A stretch of 64,000 nt of DNA from Zychaea mexicana (lineage: Eukaryota; Mucoromycota; Mucoromycetes; Mucorales; Lichtheimiaceae): assembly GCF_025766255.1 (NCBI RefSeq), contig NW_026516701.1, forward strand, positions 248,001 to 312,000. The letters run 5' to 3'. The notes below the pieces were generated by a model. It was not told the origin of the DNA and did no database searches. It saw only the letters and a program-made list of their open reading frames with translations. The translations under genes and the position numbers were made by a program. Of the stretch, positions 46,809-59,304 are shown piece by piece. Each line of letters begins with the position of its first letter. The stretch's first letter is position 1.

Positions 46809-47877
46809 TCAATTTGGTCGTCTTGTAGTCATGTATGAAATGATAGCTTGTTCTGAAAATGTCTTGAGACAATCGTCGCCGTCAACGCAAGAATAGACCT
46901 TGTATTTTTTTTCTTGTATGTGATGTTTGAATAAAGCTTCTACGTCACTGGGGCTAAAGCCGCCAATCTAATGAGTAGTATGTTAGTCGTTATGCTTGAT
47001 GGATGGTGCGTTGGAATGTACAATATCGTATGAAGCTCTATATTAACAACCGTACCTGACGGATGATGTATTTGTTTTGGTTGTTGCAAACTTATTTTTC
47101 AATTTGCAATCATGTACGTCAGCGCGGTGACAGGCACCTATGATCTGTGGGAACACATACAATAAAGAGAGATTAGTATCTTGTTCTTCAAAAAAGAATT
47201 AAAGGAAGATCTTTCTAACACTTACCTGACTGAATCTTTTTTAAGTTCTTGCTTTGTGTATGTTTTTGACTGTATGATTTTTGGGCTATTGCGCTGGCGA
47301 CTTTGGTCATATCTTGTTCAATTTGTATACCAAAAGTTGTATCTGTCGACGTGTTTTGTACCAATCCGATCCGTGTGTGCCGTTGGGTTTTGTGCTTATG
47401 TATAAGGATGTATACGGGGTGTTTTTTTTCTATGCTATTAAAAATAAACATTGTCAGCTTTTCCAATCGATCGTTGCACTTACAATCAATGATGGGGGAC
47501 GACATATGAAGCGAAAAATAGCATATAGAAAAAGAAAAGAGGGTAAAGGAAATTGGGACAATGTAGGATGTAAATTCTTGTGACAGGCTGAATGATGGTC
47601 TATTTTCGTATCAATGCTTTAGTTCATATACGCTCTTCACATGGCAATGGCATTCCTTTAATCATGACAAAAATTAGTAACTTACCACAATTTGCAGTAT
47701 TGACGATACATCTGCAGACGTTATTAGTCGCGTATGGCGAGCATCGCATCCGTGGATTGTTCGTTCGCATTTGGCACAATAAGCCTTGACCAGTGTGTAA
47801 GGTGGCAGCTGCTTTCTGTAAGCTTGGATCCGAAATGGTTCGTCCATAGTATCTTTACCACACCGACAGTACGGCAT
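46809..47877 (-). CDS. Unrecognised Cys-rich four-exon gene, intact-looking right copy
   Basis: I do not recognise this protein. The model is exons 47686-47877, 47226-47478, 47056-47090 and 46809-46967; all phases close and give 212 aa. The N-terminal exon has C-R-C-G and CAKCERTIHGCDARH, a possible zinc ribbon. The middle is basic (YILIHKHKTQRHTRIGLVQN). The C-terminal exon is clearly protein-like (IGGFSPSDVEALFKHHIQEK, then CLKTFSEQAIISYMTTRRPN, TGA). The last intron has a consensus CTAAC branch 26 nt before its acceptor. Acceptors of introns 1 and 2 are AAG type, and a CCCACAG site near 47145 is an alternative, so junctions are tentative. The opposite strand also has a 100-codon frame here, judged less likely. 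Confidence 0.45.
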
Positions 47878-48423
47878 GTTGAGCTGTAGCTTTTGGTGTC
47901 TGCACTGTCGTCGCAATTGATGATCAAGCCAGCACGACGCACACAGACCTCACATGGATCTTGATGGTGAGAGTAGTCCTGCTGCTGCTGCTTATCTTGG
48001 ATGTTGGTGACAACCGTGAGTCATTGGTTGTGCCGTTTGGTAAACCATCTTGGCACTTGTCGTATGTCGACGACAGCCGCAAAAATGGCCGATGAACGTA
48101 CTGACTACTTGAGCACCTTAGCATCCCTTGACGATCCATATGGATTGCTGTGTGTGCTGCATGCCAAGCGTGTTGTAGTTACTGTCACTTGCTGCTGCCA
48201 TTACAAGTTCACAATGACACGTCCTTGGAATTCCCTCTTGTGATCGTTGGTAGTGTTTCCAAGTTTGATTGATCCGCTTTGTTGTGTGTGTTGCTTATCC
48301 AAGGACCTAGTGTTGAAGCCAATCATTGACAGCAGACCATCTGTTGTGGATAGCCGCGTGGATGGACCGGCCCGTGAAGTGGCAGACATGTCATTGTGTG
48401 TTGGACGATGATAAGTTACTAGG

Positions 48424-49070
48424 GTGGTTGTGTCATACGTGGCGTTTTCCGGCAACGTTGATTTATTTGTTGATTGCTGCCGTCATAAATGCTCGCGGAT
48501 GATATGCCTCGGCTGTGTGTGCTGTCGTTTCGCCGCGTTCGATGATTATCATTGGATTTCCGATCGCTTGTTGTTGACCAGCATAAGGGGGGAAACAGTT
48601 GTAGATGAACAAAGATTGGTGCCATTCGTTGCTTTGTCGCATTCAAGGTTGCTTACTCTTCGCAGCTGAAATGCGCTAGCCTCACATTGGGACCGCCAAA
48701 CCCCAAAGTGCCTCCTCCGTGGCTGGGCTGGGCTGCTGTCGCATTTGAAGATTGGATGGTAAAACGTCCATGTCCATAGAGATAGAGACATATAGGAACA
48801 TGATTGTGCACACCAAGTTGAACTGTCCGACCTTCAGAAAGCTTTCTTGACCAGCTTCTTTCTGATTATCATTTCGCCTGAGCTTGAGTTGGTGATATCG
48901 ATTTGCCAGACTTGATATCCACGGCTATTACTTGAATCGCTGTCACACTGCTGTCGAATATACTGTGATCCTCGGATTGTAGGTCGATAGCCTCCGCATG
49001 AGAACCGATTGTTGGTAGATTTCATGCGTCTCCTCCATATTGCTATGTTCTTCTATCGCACATCTGGTCG
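48424..49070 (-). pseudogene. Decayed coding sequence, right copy
   Basis: Mirror of 4500-5150 with the same internal stop codons, showing they predate the duplication or were copied with it. Confidence 0.35.
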
Positions 49071-49131
49071 CTGCTCTTCTGTTCAAAGACATAACCGATC
49101 ATGACGGTTTGGTTGATGACATGAACGATAG

Positions 49132-49733
49132 GTTGCCTTGGTTCGATTGATAGAAAGCGAAGCGGATATACCAATTTCGCTCGATGGAATTGCTCTGCTT
49201 GTAAAGACCAAGGGAATGCGCGTCTTGGACATGGCCGGCAGGATGCCAAATACTTGGGATAGGTGCCATATTCTTGATGAGTTGTCCCGGCTCGATGATT
49301 TGTCTTCGTGATAATAGCATTCTTTTAAAAACTCTTTTCGCCGATTTGATATAGCAGCAGAAGCAGAAGCAGCAGCGACCCACTCGAAATGAACGTCTTT
49401 GACTTTTTTGAAAGCCACTCGAGGAAGATAGGTTTCGATCATTTGAAGATCAAGCGCGTGCTTTCAGGAAACACCCGGTTTCGTCTCCAATACCAGGATC
49501 AAGCCAAAGACGGGATTCTCCACTCCTCCAAGCGGAAACATTCCCTTGCCAGGGGAAAACGTTCCAAGCCGCCAAAGCCCACAGTAGTAACCATCACTGG
49601 CACCACCCGCCAACGGAAGACACCCCAGCTTCAGGAATCCCCAAAGCAAAGGCACGGGAATGAACGGGGACTTACATGGCACACTGAACTACAACCGGTG
49701 GGAGATCCAGAATATGAAGAGCAATGGGGATAG
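49132..49733 (+). pseudogene. Right copy of the unrecognised basic protein gene, frameshifted
   Basis: Mirror of 3664-4436. Exon 49132-49307 and the 47-nt intron (49308-49354) are preserved. The second exon has one extra base near 49655 (GGCACGGGAATG against GGCAAGGAATG in the left copy), so the frame ends early at 49733. Confidence 0.45.
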
Positions 49734-50165
49734 CGAGGACGGTACAGCCGGTGGTGAGGAGGGGAACACCGCTCTGGTTGCAAGGGTATTGCAGGAACAC
49801 CATCCACATGAGCTGGAACTGACTGAAAAGACAACCTTGAGAAGGAATGAATTAATTCCTAGTAATGGATGCTTCTTCGCCTTCTTCACACCACATCCGA
49901 GTTGAATGCGATATGAAGAAGGGAAGAGTGAATGGAAAAAGGATCATCAGTTAGTAAGTCTCTTCTTATTGAGATGTTCGTCTTTCATTGAGTATTAAAG
50001 AAAATATAGTACTTCCCGTAATCATACAAGCCCGACGCCTTGGGTTGTCTTTTCAGTCAGTTCCAGCTCATGTGGATGGTATTCCTGCAATACCCAAACA
50101 ACCAGAGCGGTGTTCCCCTCCCCACCATCGACTGTGCCGTCCTCGCTATCCCCATTGCTCTTCAT
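49707..50165. repeat. Internal inverted repeat, right copy
   Basis: Mirror of 3408-3862; arms about 125 bp with a ~205-bp loop. Conserved in both module copies. Confidence 0.85.
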
Positions 50166-50829
50166 ACCCCTTCACCCCCGGTGGCTGTAGCCAGTGCCAC
50201 CAATGCCCCACCCACCCCTTACCTTTACCCGAGGAAACCATCCACTGAGGTGTCTTCCAAACCCGTCCCGCCAGACGGTCGCCACACACAGAGTGCAGCG
50301 CACACGAGGCCGCAACAGCTATGACCTATTAACAATTCCCTTTAATCAACGACATGCACACACGGAAGACTTGAGCTGATGTTATCAAGGCATCTATATT
50401 TACCTGTTGTCCTACACGGACTCGCGTCCAGAGACAGACATGAAAGTATCTGCCCACAACAAAGACAGCAGCACAAATAGCAGCCTATATTAATAAAAAG
50501 ATTTAGTATCCAACGATTACTCCTGACACCTACAGCCACACTATAAACACGTACCGGAACCGTTGCCCACGTAGATACACCATATGGCGCACCGAAAAAC
50601 GCCAAAAAAAAGCAGCAAAAGCAGCAAAAGCAGCACACACAGCAAGAGCAGCAGAGCGGAAAAGTAGGAGTAAGAACAAACGGAGGAGGAGGACCAGGAG
50701 GAAGAGGAGGAGAACACCGACAAACCACGAAGCACCAAAACCAAAAGAAAACAACCACAGAACCCAAATCGCGCCCAGAAAGAACACCAACAGAACGCGC
50801 AACACCGACAACACGACACGACAAAACAC

Positions 50830-53168
50830 CTAGTAATCGACTAAAAAATCAAAGCATTCATTAGAATTGGTAAATACAACGCGTGGATTCATGATGTATC
50901 AATGTAAATAAAACTTACCGATCGACTCGTCGAACCACGCATCGAACCACGCATCATTCTCGTCCGCTTCGGCTTGAAGCTGAAAACGGACGGCATCTAC
51001 ATCAACATCACCGGAGGGGGAGGGCGGAGACAGAGGGGCGGATCCAACGGCGGTTGCCGTGGCAGGTTGTGTGGTGATAGTGGCGGAAGTAATGGTCGTG
51101 GCAGGAATGTCGGGATTTGCGGCACTCAAGAGGTCAGAGACCTCTTCGTCGAGCACCGTTGCCCGTTGTAAAATTCTAGACCAAAAGGAGGCAATGCCCT
51201 CATCATTTGGCTGCACAGCAGGAGTGTCCTCTGTATCCTCGACTGCTGCGGGTTCATCATCGTCATCTGGCAGAGGCACACTTGCAGAAGCGTCTTGCGC
51301 AGATCTGTATTGTCTCATCGGGACAGGCACTGCAAAGGAATCATCCTGAGCTGGCCCCACGGGAGCGTCCACAACCGAAGCGAGAGAAGGCATTGGGTTG
51401 GAGGATTGAGCGTCATGTGACATAGAGTCGCACGACTCCTCCATTTGCACATCCTCGTGAATCAGTGTATCCTCAACCGTGTTGTCAATTGGCAGGGACG
51501 CACGCACCGAAGTGGTGGTTTGCTCTTCAGGCAGGGACGCACGCACCGAAGTGGTGGTTTGCTCTTCAGGCAGGGACTCGCACGCCGAAGCGGGAGTATG
51601 CTCTTGGTGCAGGGACTCGTATGCCGAAGCGTGAGTTTGCAAAGCGTATGGATTTTGAATGGCAGAAGGATCATCTTCATACCACGCGGAAGCGTCCATC
51701 CCCAAAGTCAGGGAAGCCATTAAGTTGGCGAGCTCATCGTCATACGACGGCTCCTCCATCTGGACATCCTCGTCAATGGGTGTGTCCTCGACCGCGTTTT
51801 CATGCAGGGACGCGCGCACCGAAGTGGCCGTTTGCTCATGCAGGGACTGACACGCCGAAGCGGCAGTATGCTCAGAAGGCAGGGACTCGCACGCCGAAGC
51901 GGGAGTATGCTCAGAAGGCAGGGACTCGCACGCCGAAGCGGGAGTATGCTCAGAAGGCAGGGACTCGCACGCCGAAGCGGGAGTATGCTCAACGTCAGAA
52001 AAATGCATCGTTTGCACAGCTGTGGAATCACCCAAAACAGCCGGCGCAGCAGGAGCGTCCTCCATCACAGGCAGCACTGAAGGCATTTCCGAAGGCATCG
52101 CGTGGACTTCGGGATCAAGAAGACGGGAGCCATGCAATTGCAGAGGGGCCACAGACTCTTCGATCACCGAAACTTGTTCAGGAACCCGGGAGCAATGCAA
52201 GTACAGAGGGGCCGCAGGCTGTTCCATCATTACATCCATGTGCGCAACGGGCACTGTAGTCGTGTCCTCGACTGCTGCAGAAGAAAGTGAGGGATCAACA
52301 TGCACAGTTGCTGTGGAATCAACCACGGTAGCAGCCGGCACAGGGCGAGTACGAGTAGGAGAGTTTTGCACAGGCGGTTGAACAGGTGTCGTCCGAACCT
52401 CATAAGAAGAACGTCTGAATACAAGTCGTCGCACTGCGTAATCAACTACAGTAACTCTGCGCGAAACTGGGAAACCACACCACTCCTTCAACTGTTTCAA
52501 GTATTCACGCTCAGCCAATATGTCCATCGGGTCAGGATACAAAGTAAACGCTGGCCGAGAATCAAACATATCGGGAGGAAGACGACTAGCCGCACGTCTG
52601 TAGACCTCGTTGTCGATTTCACGATCTATGCCCTCCAAAATCCGCGAAGGATTGGGGCGATGCTTACCATACGAAGAAAAATAGTTGCGCTGGAACACAT
52701 TCACAGGTGCAGGAGCAGGTTGCGATGGCGGCAAGATGGGGCGCGACGGCGGAGGCGGGAGCAGACCCAACAACGTACACAAGGAACGGATCAACGTGCG
52801 CACCGAAGTGCAACACTCAGCGCGAGAGACAAAGGCCACAAGGGCGACGGAACCAGCAAAGTTACAAAGTAGTGGGTGGGCCCGCCAGAGGAGCATAAAG
52901 CAACCAATGACGAGGGTAACACAGTACATAGCGAGCGTAATTGCGTATAATTCGAGCATTGCGATAAAAGAAATAAGAAGCTGGTGAAGAAGAAGAGATG
53001 TGCGCTGCGGCGGGCGACGTAACTCATATACTGTTGTCTCCGCAGCAAATTGAAATCCCGCCAACTTTTTCGCGTGTGTTTTCTATGCGTGCACCACGGT
53101 AGCGCTACTGCCATGGAACTGTGCTGTAAGTCTTGGATACTCACTTGGTCTATGCCTTTCTTTATCAT
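50830..53168 (-). CDS. Membrane-anchored acidic tandem-repeat protein, right copy
   Basis: Mirror of 391-2756; exons 53145-53168, 50919-53082 and 50830-50840 close in phase, 732 aa. The same two N-terminal hydrophobic segments, proline-rich linker, globular block and acidic repeat region are present. Differences from the left copy are in frame: one extra 13-aa EHTPASACESLPS unit, loss of a 27-residue acidic/hydrophobic stretch after PAAVEDT, a duplicated DAWF near the C-terminus and one extra Leu near the N-terminus. Frame retention despite several indels suggests selection on the protein. Function unknown. Confidence 0.6.
51885..51993 (-). repeat. 39-bp coding tandem repeats in the right repeat protein
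   Basis: Three identical EHTPASACESLPS-coding units next to one diverged unit; the left copy has two plus one. Confidence 0.85.
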
Positions 53169-53377
53169 AGCAACTGTTCAATGGATGGCATTACAAGAAT
53201 AAAACTTGTTTCATCGTGTAGTAGCATGGCTTGTGAAATAAAATGTAGACTGAGCAGCGAGAGTTCTAGGAAATCATCTTTTTTTTTCAAACTACTGAGG
53301 ATATCGTTGTTATCCGTTAATTTTTCATGTTAATGCTGCTATACCTATCTAAAATTTACTAGTTGACCTAAAAAGCT

Positions 53378-53997
53378 CTTCTGCCAGCACATTGGAGTAT
53401 AAGCAAAGAAGGAATAAATATAAAAGATGATGGTGAGGATGACCGATTCCCCCTCTTTGCTTTTACTGAAAATGTGATGTATCACGACTAAATAACCAGG
53501 CGTCAGCTACCGGGAACCAATCGGTGCGAAAGAATTAAAATTTAGCACAGAAATTCAACTTAAACAAGTCATCATCGTTGTCCTTCATTTTCTCCATAGG
53601 TTTTAGCGAAGGCTTTCAGACTAACAAAAGCTTGAAATAGATGAAGCATAGTATGTGTTTTTTTCATCCTTTTTTCGAGTGAAGAAACCAATAGTAGTAA
53701 ACTCGTTCAATTTAATTATCTATAGAACAGTTTACGCTCTTTCTAATTTAAAACAGAAACAAGGTTATAACGATGCTTGTGCGTACATGCTATTGTTGTC
53801 GCGAATGTGCACCGAAATAGGTGAATGTATGTCGTGCATGAGCGAATAGTCAAGTGTGAATACTCTGAGACAGAATGAGATGGAGGAGTGCAAACGTAGC
53901 ATTAATAACAACCCAAAATAAAATATGTACATACATTTTAAACAAGAAAATGTATACCCATTGTAACCACGATTGCCTGTTCGTTTAGATTATTCAC
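53378..53997. other. Outer flank of right module
   Basis: AT-rich and unrelated to the left outer flank (1-185). No supported gene. Confidence 0.5.
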
Positions 53998-54369
53998 CTA
54001 CGTAAATGTAGATTTTTTATCGAGGCAAATATTCACGTAACCTTCATTATCCCCATCACCCAACGATGTTATTATTGCTGTCAGTACTACAGTAGCAGTG
54101 TTCTTCTTGCTATTAGTTGACGATGAGAATATATCTCTCACTAATCGACGATATAACGGACGTTTATCTCCTTTAACATATTGGCGCATTCGCGAGCAAA
54201 AGGTGTATTCTAGCAGTGAAAACATAAATAAGCATGTGCTCCAATCTTTTACAAGGTTGGTGTGTACTACGTCCTCATCAATCATGGCGATGACAGCCCA
54301 AAATAATGGGTCGTCAATCGATGATGTAGGAAATCGTCTCCCAAAGCCAATCAACAGCATAATATTCAT
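53998..54369 (-). CDS. Hypothetical 123-aa protein
   Basis: ATG at 54369 opens a frame with good codon bias to TAG at 53998. It begins MNIMLLIGFGRRFPTSSIDD and continues FWAVIAMIDEDVVHTNLVKD, then a basic stretch (RQYVKGDKRPLYRRLVRDIF) and an acidic/Lys tail. No signal peptide or known domain is evident. It could be a terminal exon of a longer gene, since an AG lies just upstream at the CTGCAA/TTGCAG region near 54380. Product unknown. Confidence 0.4.
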   Translation of the reverse strand: MNIMLLIGFGRRFPTSSIDDPLFWAVIAMIDEDVVHTNLVKDWSTCLFMFSLLEYTFCSRMRQYVKGDKRPLYRRLVRDIFSSSTNSKKNTATVVLTAIITSLGDGDNEGYVNICLDKKSTFT

Positions 54370-56242
54370 GGTCGTGAGCTGCAAATTTACTCAATATCGA
54401 CTTGTCTGTCGCGCGTCGTGGCGTCCAATATATAGACGCTATACTAGATCAACGGCCTCACGCTCTATAACTGATTGCATTTTGACAGTTTTCTTTGGTG
54501 CAAGCAATCGAATTACCATGATTACTGTATAACAGAGAGTGTTATGTTATGACTACCAATTGTGGCTGTGCTTTTATGACTCTCTTCGCTTTTACTGCTC
54601 TTCTTTCTTCTGTCTGTGTGAAAAATATAGTACTCATACCTGTCGCGCGTACTTTTTCCCATTGATCTGATGGGTCCGAAAAAAAAGCTCGTCATCTTGT
54701 GCATAAATATCGTTCGTAAAATTTTGAGTGGCCGGTTTGAAGTAATACTGCCATTTGTTGAAAATATTCATAAGCTAAAATCGGATCATTGATTGAGATG
54801 AATGGCTTGACTCCCATGTATATGTGCATGATAGGGCCTAATACATGTGTGCGCACAGATGTATATGTGCATCCTATGAGTAAACAGCTTTTCCTTTTTC
54901 TTATTGCCTGGAAACTTCAAAACGTATAACATCTTTCCCGATTTTTTGGCCCACTTTTCCGTTTTAAACACATAAGATTTTATAATGCAGTGCAAATAGG
55001 TGCCCTAAAAGATTAATTGAGTTGAGAAAGTCACTCAACAAGTATTTTGTAGACTAACTGTGTACGTAGTTGATATTTTAAGCGTATCCTCCTACCGAAA
55101 TAAGGTACAAAGCCTTTAAAAAAAGGGATCTGTCTGATATTGCCCTTGTCGGTTGATGCCGTATGAGGTTTTAAAAGATAAGGCATATTTTGCTATACAC
55201 ATAGCACGAAACTGTTAATGCCAAGGTCGCAGCGGAAGCATGCTTGATAACATGGCCATACATATTGCTGCTACTTGAAGAAGTGAATGATATGGGTTTC
55301 GTGATATTGAAGGATAGCAAAAGAAGAGAAAAATGGACAGGAAAAGAGGAAGTTGTGAAAAGGAGCTTTTTGAAATAAGTCCCTTAATAGTCACATTAAC
55401 CGGTCGGCACTAATCCGCGTCCTCAGGGAGATAGACCGTTGAAGTAACCCTGTTGGCAGCTATACTGTAACGACAACGACGAACAAGTTTAGAAGAAGCC
55501 TGCAGCTACCATCATCCCCACCTGCTTTAACACAGCAACATCATCGACCATACAGTATTCCTTTTCCTGCAGCTATAATATGGTACCGTGGATATACTAC
55601 ACTTTCTACGCCACTCACACTTTAAGTATTAATCTGCACTAGCACAATTTCTCTCTACAAGAGGGGCTTTTACAGTTAATGCATCACATTCTCATATATC
55701 AGTACCCTTCATCCGCAACTGTATCTCAAGGAAGTGACTATATGCCCATTGGCGCCGGTCAAATTTCTGCATAGTCTCCCATAATACAGTATAACACAGA
55801 AAATTCAAACCTTAACCTATTTAATCATAGCAATCTGCGTGCATATAATACATGTTTTATCCGAGCATTAAACTATTGCGTGAAACTACCAGAGAAACAT
55901 AAGCAAGTTCAGCATTATTTTGGGAAGTAGCATTTTCAATTAACGCTTCCACAAATACATCTAAGAAACAGCCCGTAATATAGTCGTCTTCACATTTTGC
56001 AATTAATTTACTGTGTATTCTCATAGACACCAAAAATTTCATTAATGCATATGTCTCACTATTGTGATTGAAAGAGAAAAGCGTAGAGCAAGCATGAAAC
56101 GGGTTAAATCTCTTTAATGCCCGTACTATTCAGGTGCGCGCTGTTCCCAACTTTACAAAGAAATTCGTTCCCAGTTCATACAACCGCCTTACAACAAAAG
56201 AGCTGGCTAGCCGACAACTTTCTTGTTCCGTAAATCATTAAA
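54370..56242. other. Long intergenic stretch, nothing supported
   Basis: AT-rich with scattered short frames; no RNA gene, repeat array or domain-bearing frame seen. Confidence 0.5.
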
Positions 56243-57071
56243 ATGTCTACAACGATCGATCGCGAAAAAGTACTTCAAAAATTTGCTAATTCTATGATAT
56301 ATAATATAACTCGACGTTTCATTAGAGCCTCTTTACTAAGCTTTAACTTTCATTCATTAGGAGTGTCCATTCCTGCTGAGAATCTTTACAAGAAACGGTG
56401 GCCATCACACGTATGCAATACCTCGTTCTCTTTCTCGATCACGCGCGATTGATTAAAACATATTTTACAATACTCATACAATTTCATGATATTCAATTAG
56501 TACCAACGAATTCCAAGTCGACAGCGTACCAACATCGGATGAACTTCAATTATATACCTGGTACACATACACATCGATCGTGGGATGAGAGGCAAACGAA
56601 AAGACTAGCGTCAACAACTTGAAATTCGCATACTGTAAACATTCCAATTAACAAACATAATTTTATAGGAGAAATGCAACACTGGAAGAACTTGCACAAC
56701 TTATTCAAGAAGTGGTACCAGAAGCCAAACACCCTGACGCTCGTGTCGCGTTTCGATTAATTTACCTCGACAGTCAGCGCGCCGTTTATCGCTCACGCGA
56801 CATTGGACGTGTTGTGAATATCAAACCTACAGCAGATCAGACAAAGACTTTGGATGATTGCAATTTCTTTATTGGCGACTTTCTGGATGTGGCAATCTAT
56901 ATCGGTCCTCCACCAATAAATAAAATGCGGCGTAACAGCGATTGGGGACGCGATGGCGGTAACGGTGCACGGGACAGACGCCCTGGTGGTCGATTCGGTA
57001 GTGGTGGTGCAAGAGATGGACGGTTCCGACGAGACGATCGACCCTTTGGTGGACGACGCGACCGTTTTTAA
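56243..57071 (+). CDS. sap18: SAP18 family protein (Sin3/ASAP complex subunit) with RG-rich tail
   Basis: Ubiquitin-fold adaptor found in Sin3-HDAC and exon-junction ASAP/PSAP complexes. Exons 56243-56269, 56361-56410, 56501-56560 and 56669-57071 close in phase to 179 aa. Matches along the family: IDREKECPFLLRIFTRNGGH, NEFQVDSVPTSDELQLYTW, NATLEELAQLIQEVVPEAKH, and FFIGDFLDVAIYIGPPP. The last ~45 residues are an added Arg/Gly-rich tail (RDRRPGGRFGSGGARDGRFR), which animal SAP18 lacks. The tail is probably an RNA-binding or arginine-methylated segment. Start: the only ATG giving the conserved IDREK. Confidence 0.93.
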
Positions 57072-57386
57072 AATAAAACATACAACACATGAGACTTCTC
57101 ACTTTATCCGACCTTTGAACGCAAACTCGCACCTTGAATAAAAGAAAAGGACTGGTCGTTTATATATTTTTATCCACTCATACATGTGAAAGAAGCAAAA
57201 AAGAGAAATAAATGCCATTTGTAATTAGGAGTGCTTCCCTGTGATAAGTGATTGACATACTATGAAAGGCGAGTTATTTTTAATGCTATATTAAATGCTT
57301 GTCAGCAGCGACCACGTTTATCACGATCGGCATAGTACCTATTTAGGGAGGTGCGGTGTTCGCCCTTGATTATGTATTCAACTATC

Positions 57387-59304
57387 ATGATGCGCGATGA
57401 AGATTACAAACGCGCTCAAGAAGAATGGGTCTCTAATTGCACTGGTGGCTCGATTCGCGAGATTTTAGCTGTATGCTCTTCTCTTGTTGTAAGTTTATAT
57501 CGACTGAAAAGAAGAAGCCTAAAGAGAACAAACACCATTTCATAACACAAGGCATTTCTCATGCAGGCATCACATTTCCTGTGGACAGTATTAAGCAAAC
57601 GCGATTGCAATCCATTTGTGAAAGGATTCTGGATTCAACTCTTCGTTTACATTGTACCTGTCTTGGCAAACCAAACGGTACTTGCTGACCATGCTTCCTT
57701 AGTGACACTCGGTATCTTGTCGGTCGGTTTTCTGGTTTCTATGACTACTTCAAAAAGTGAACAGGCAGCAAGAGATGGTACAAGTCAAACTGGGTACAAA
57801 CCGTATCTCACTGTCTATCGAGCTGGCATCATGATGGTGACTTGTTTGGCAATACTTGCTGTTGATTTCCCTATCTTTCCACGCCGGTTTGCGAAGGTGG
57901 AGACATTCGGCACATCATTGGTAATATTTAGATACAGTTTCTAGTGTTTAACACAGAAAATCCTAAATTGTGATATGGATTTGGATTAGATGGATGTTGG
58001 CGTGGGCGCTGTTGTGTTTTCCTCGGGCATTGTCTCTTCACGAGCGTACCTTTACCAGATTCCAGGTGAAACCAAGATGCTGGCGCTATTCAAAGCCATT
58101 CGGTCTGCTTTGCCTATTTTGACACTAGGATTTGCAAGATTTGTTCTCACCAAAGGTGTTGATTATCAGGTAAATGGGTGTAAAGGAAGATCCCTTAAGA
58201 AAAGGTATTGAAAAAAGCGGTATTTTCGGTAATCAATATTAGGAGCATAATTCAGAATATGGATTACACTGGAACTTCTTTTTCACGTTGGGCTTTTTGC
58301 CTCCATTCGTCACTTTGGCGAGTTTCCTCTACAAATGGGTTCCATTTTCGGTATTAGGATTAGCTATAGCTATTGGTAAGTAGACATGGCCTTACAAAAA
58401 AGGGAGTGTCCGAAAGAGAGAAATGTAACATGACGTGTAACGTATCGTCAATATGTATATAAAGGTTATCAGGTGGCATTATCTCAAGGATTACAGGGTT
58501 GGATACTCGAAGCGCCTCGAGTAGATATGATCAGCGCCAACAAAGAAGGCATTTGTAGCTTTGCAGGTACATCTACAGCTGCCCATATCCTTTGATTTCC
58601 TCACTAAAAAGAGAAAGAAAAATTACCTCAGCAATCTGATTGTTTTCTTTTTTCTGTAACGATAGGTTACCTATCCATATTCCTTCTTGGACTTGATTCG
58701 GGTACCGTTGTGTTTAAAAAATCGCTCAGTAATACATTGGAATCTCGATGGTTAGGCCTAAGTAAGGGATCCAACACAAAGCAGGTGGCAGCACAGCTGA
58801 CTCTGCGTGCGACACTCTTGTGGACCGTGCTTGGATGCTGGCGATTCCTGGCGGAAAACAACAATGACGAACAAGCATTCGAAGTTTCTCGTCGCATGGC
58901 AAATTTACCCTATGTTATCTGGGTCGTTGCATTCAGTTTGACGCTGTTAGCATCGTTGGTATGGATTGAAGACTACAATCCATCGCTGGCTCGTGGGCCT
59001 GAGCTTTTGGATGCGGTCAATGTCAATGGTCTTTCGACGTTTCTCTGGGTAAAGTATCTCTATTTGACGCGTAGGGGTATGGAAGATTGTTAATAGAGTC
59101 CACCTCTTCTCACTCGGTTCCTCTCTTTATTTTTTTTTTATATTTTTATAGGCAAACGTGCTTACTGGACTGGTCAATCTCAGCATGAGAACACTGTATG
59201 CTTCTACAACAACTAGCTTGTTGGTATGCTTTGGATATATCACAGTTGTTTCGCTTTTACCATGGATCATGTGGCGTCGGTTTGGTATTAGAGTAAAATT
59301 GTAA
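57387..59304 (+). CDS. gwt1: Gwt1/PIG-W GPI-anchor inositol acyltransferase
   Basis: ER multipass enzyme that acylates the inositol of GlcN-PI during GPI-anchor synthesis; target of the antifungal gepinacin/manogepix class in other fungi. Seven exons close in phase to about 468 aa: 57387-57488, 57567-57920, 57990-58169, about 58243-58375, 58465-58566, 58666-59048, 59152-59304. Family signatures: [128 protein letters not shown]. About 13 hydrophobic segments. ATGs at 57372, 57387 and 57390 are all possible; 57387 best fits family N-termini. Confidence 0.95.

Larger units (their letters stand above)
44365..53377 (-). repeat. Right copy of the ~9 kb inverted duplicated module
   Basis: Reverse complement of 186-9145 with very high similarity across most of its length and scattered indels. 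The outer edge is at AAAAAGCT (53370-53377); the inner edge fades around 44365. Gene order is mirrored. This copy keeps the Cys-rich multi-exon gene apparently intact, but has a frameshift in the basic-protein gene and stops in the inner-end gene. Confidence 0.9.
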
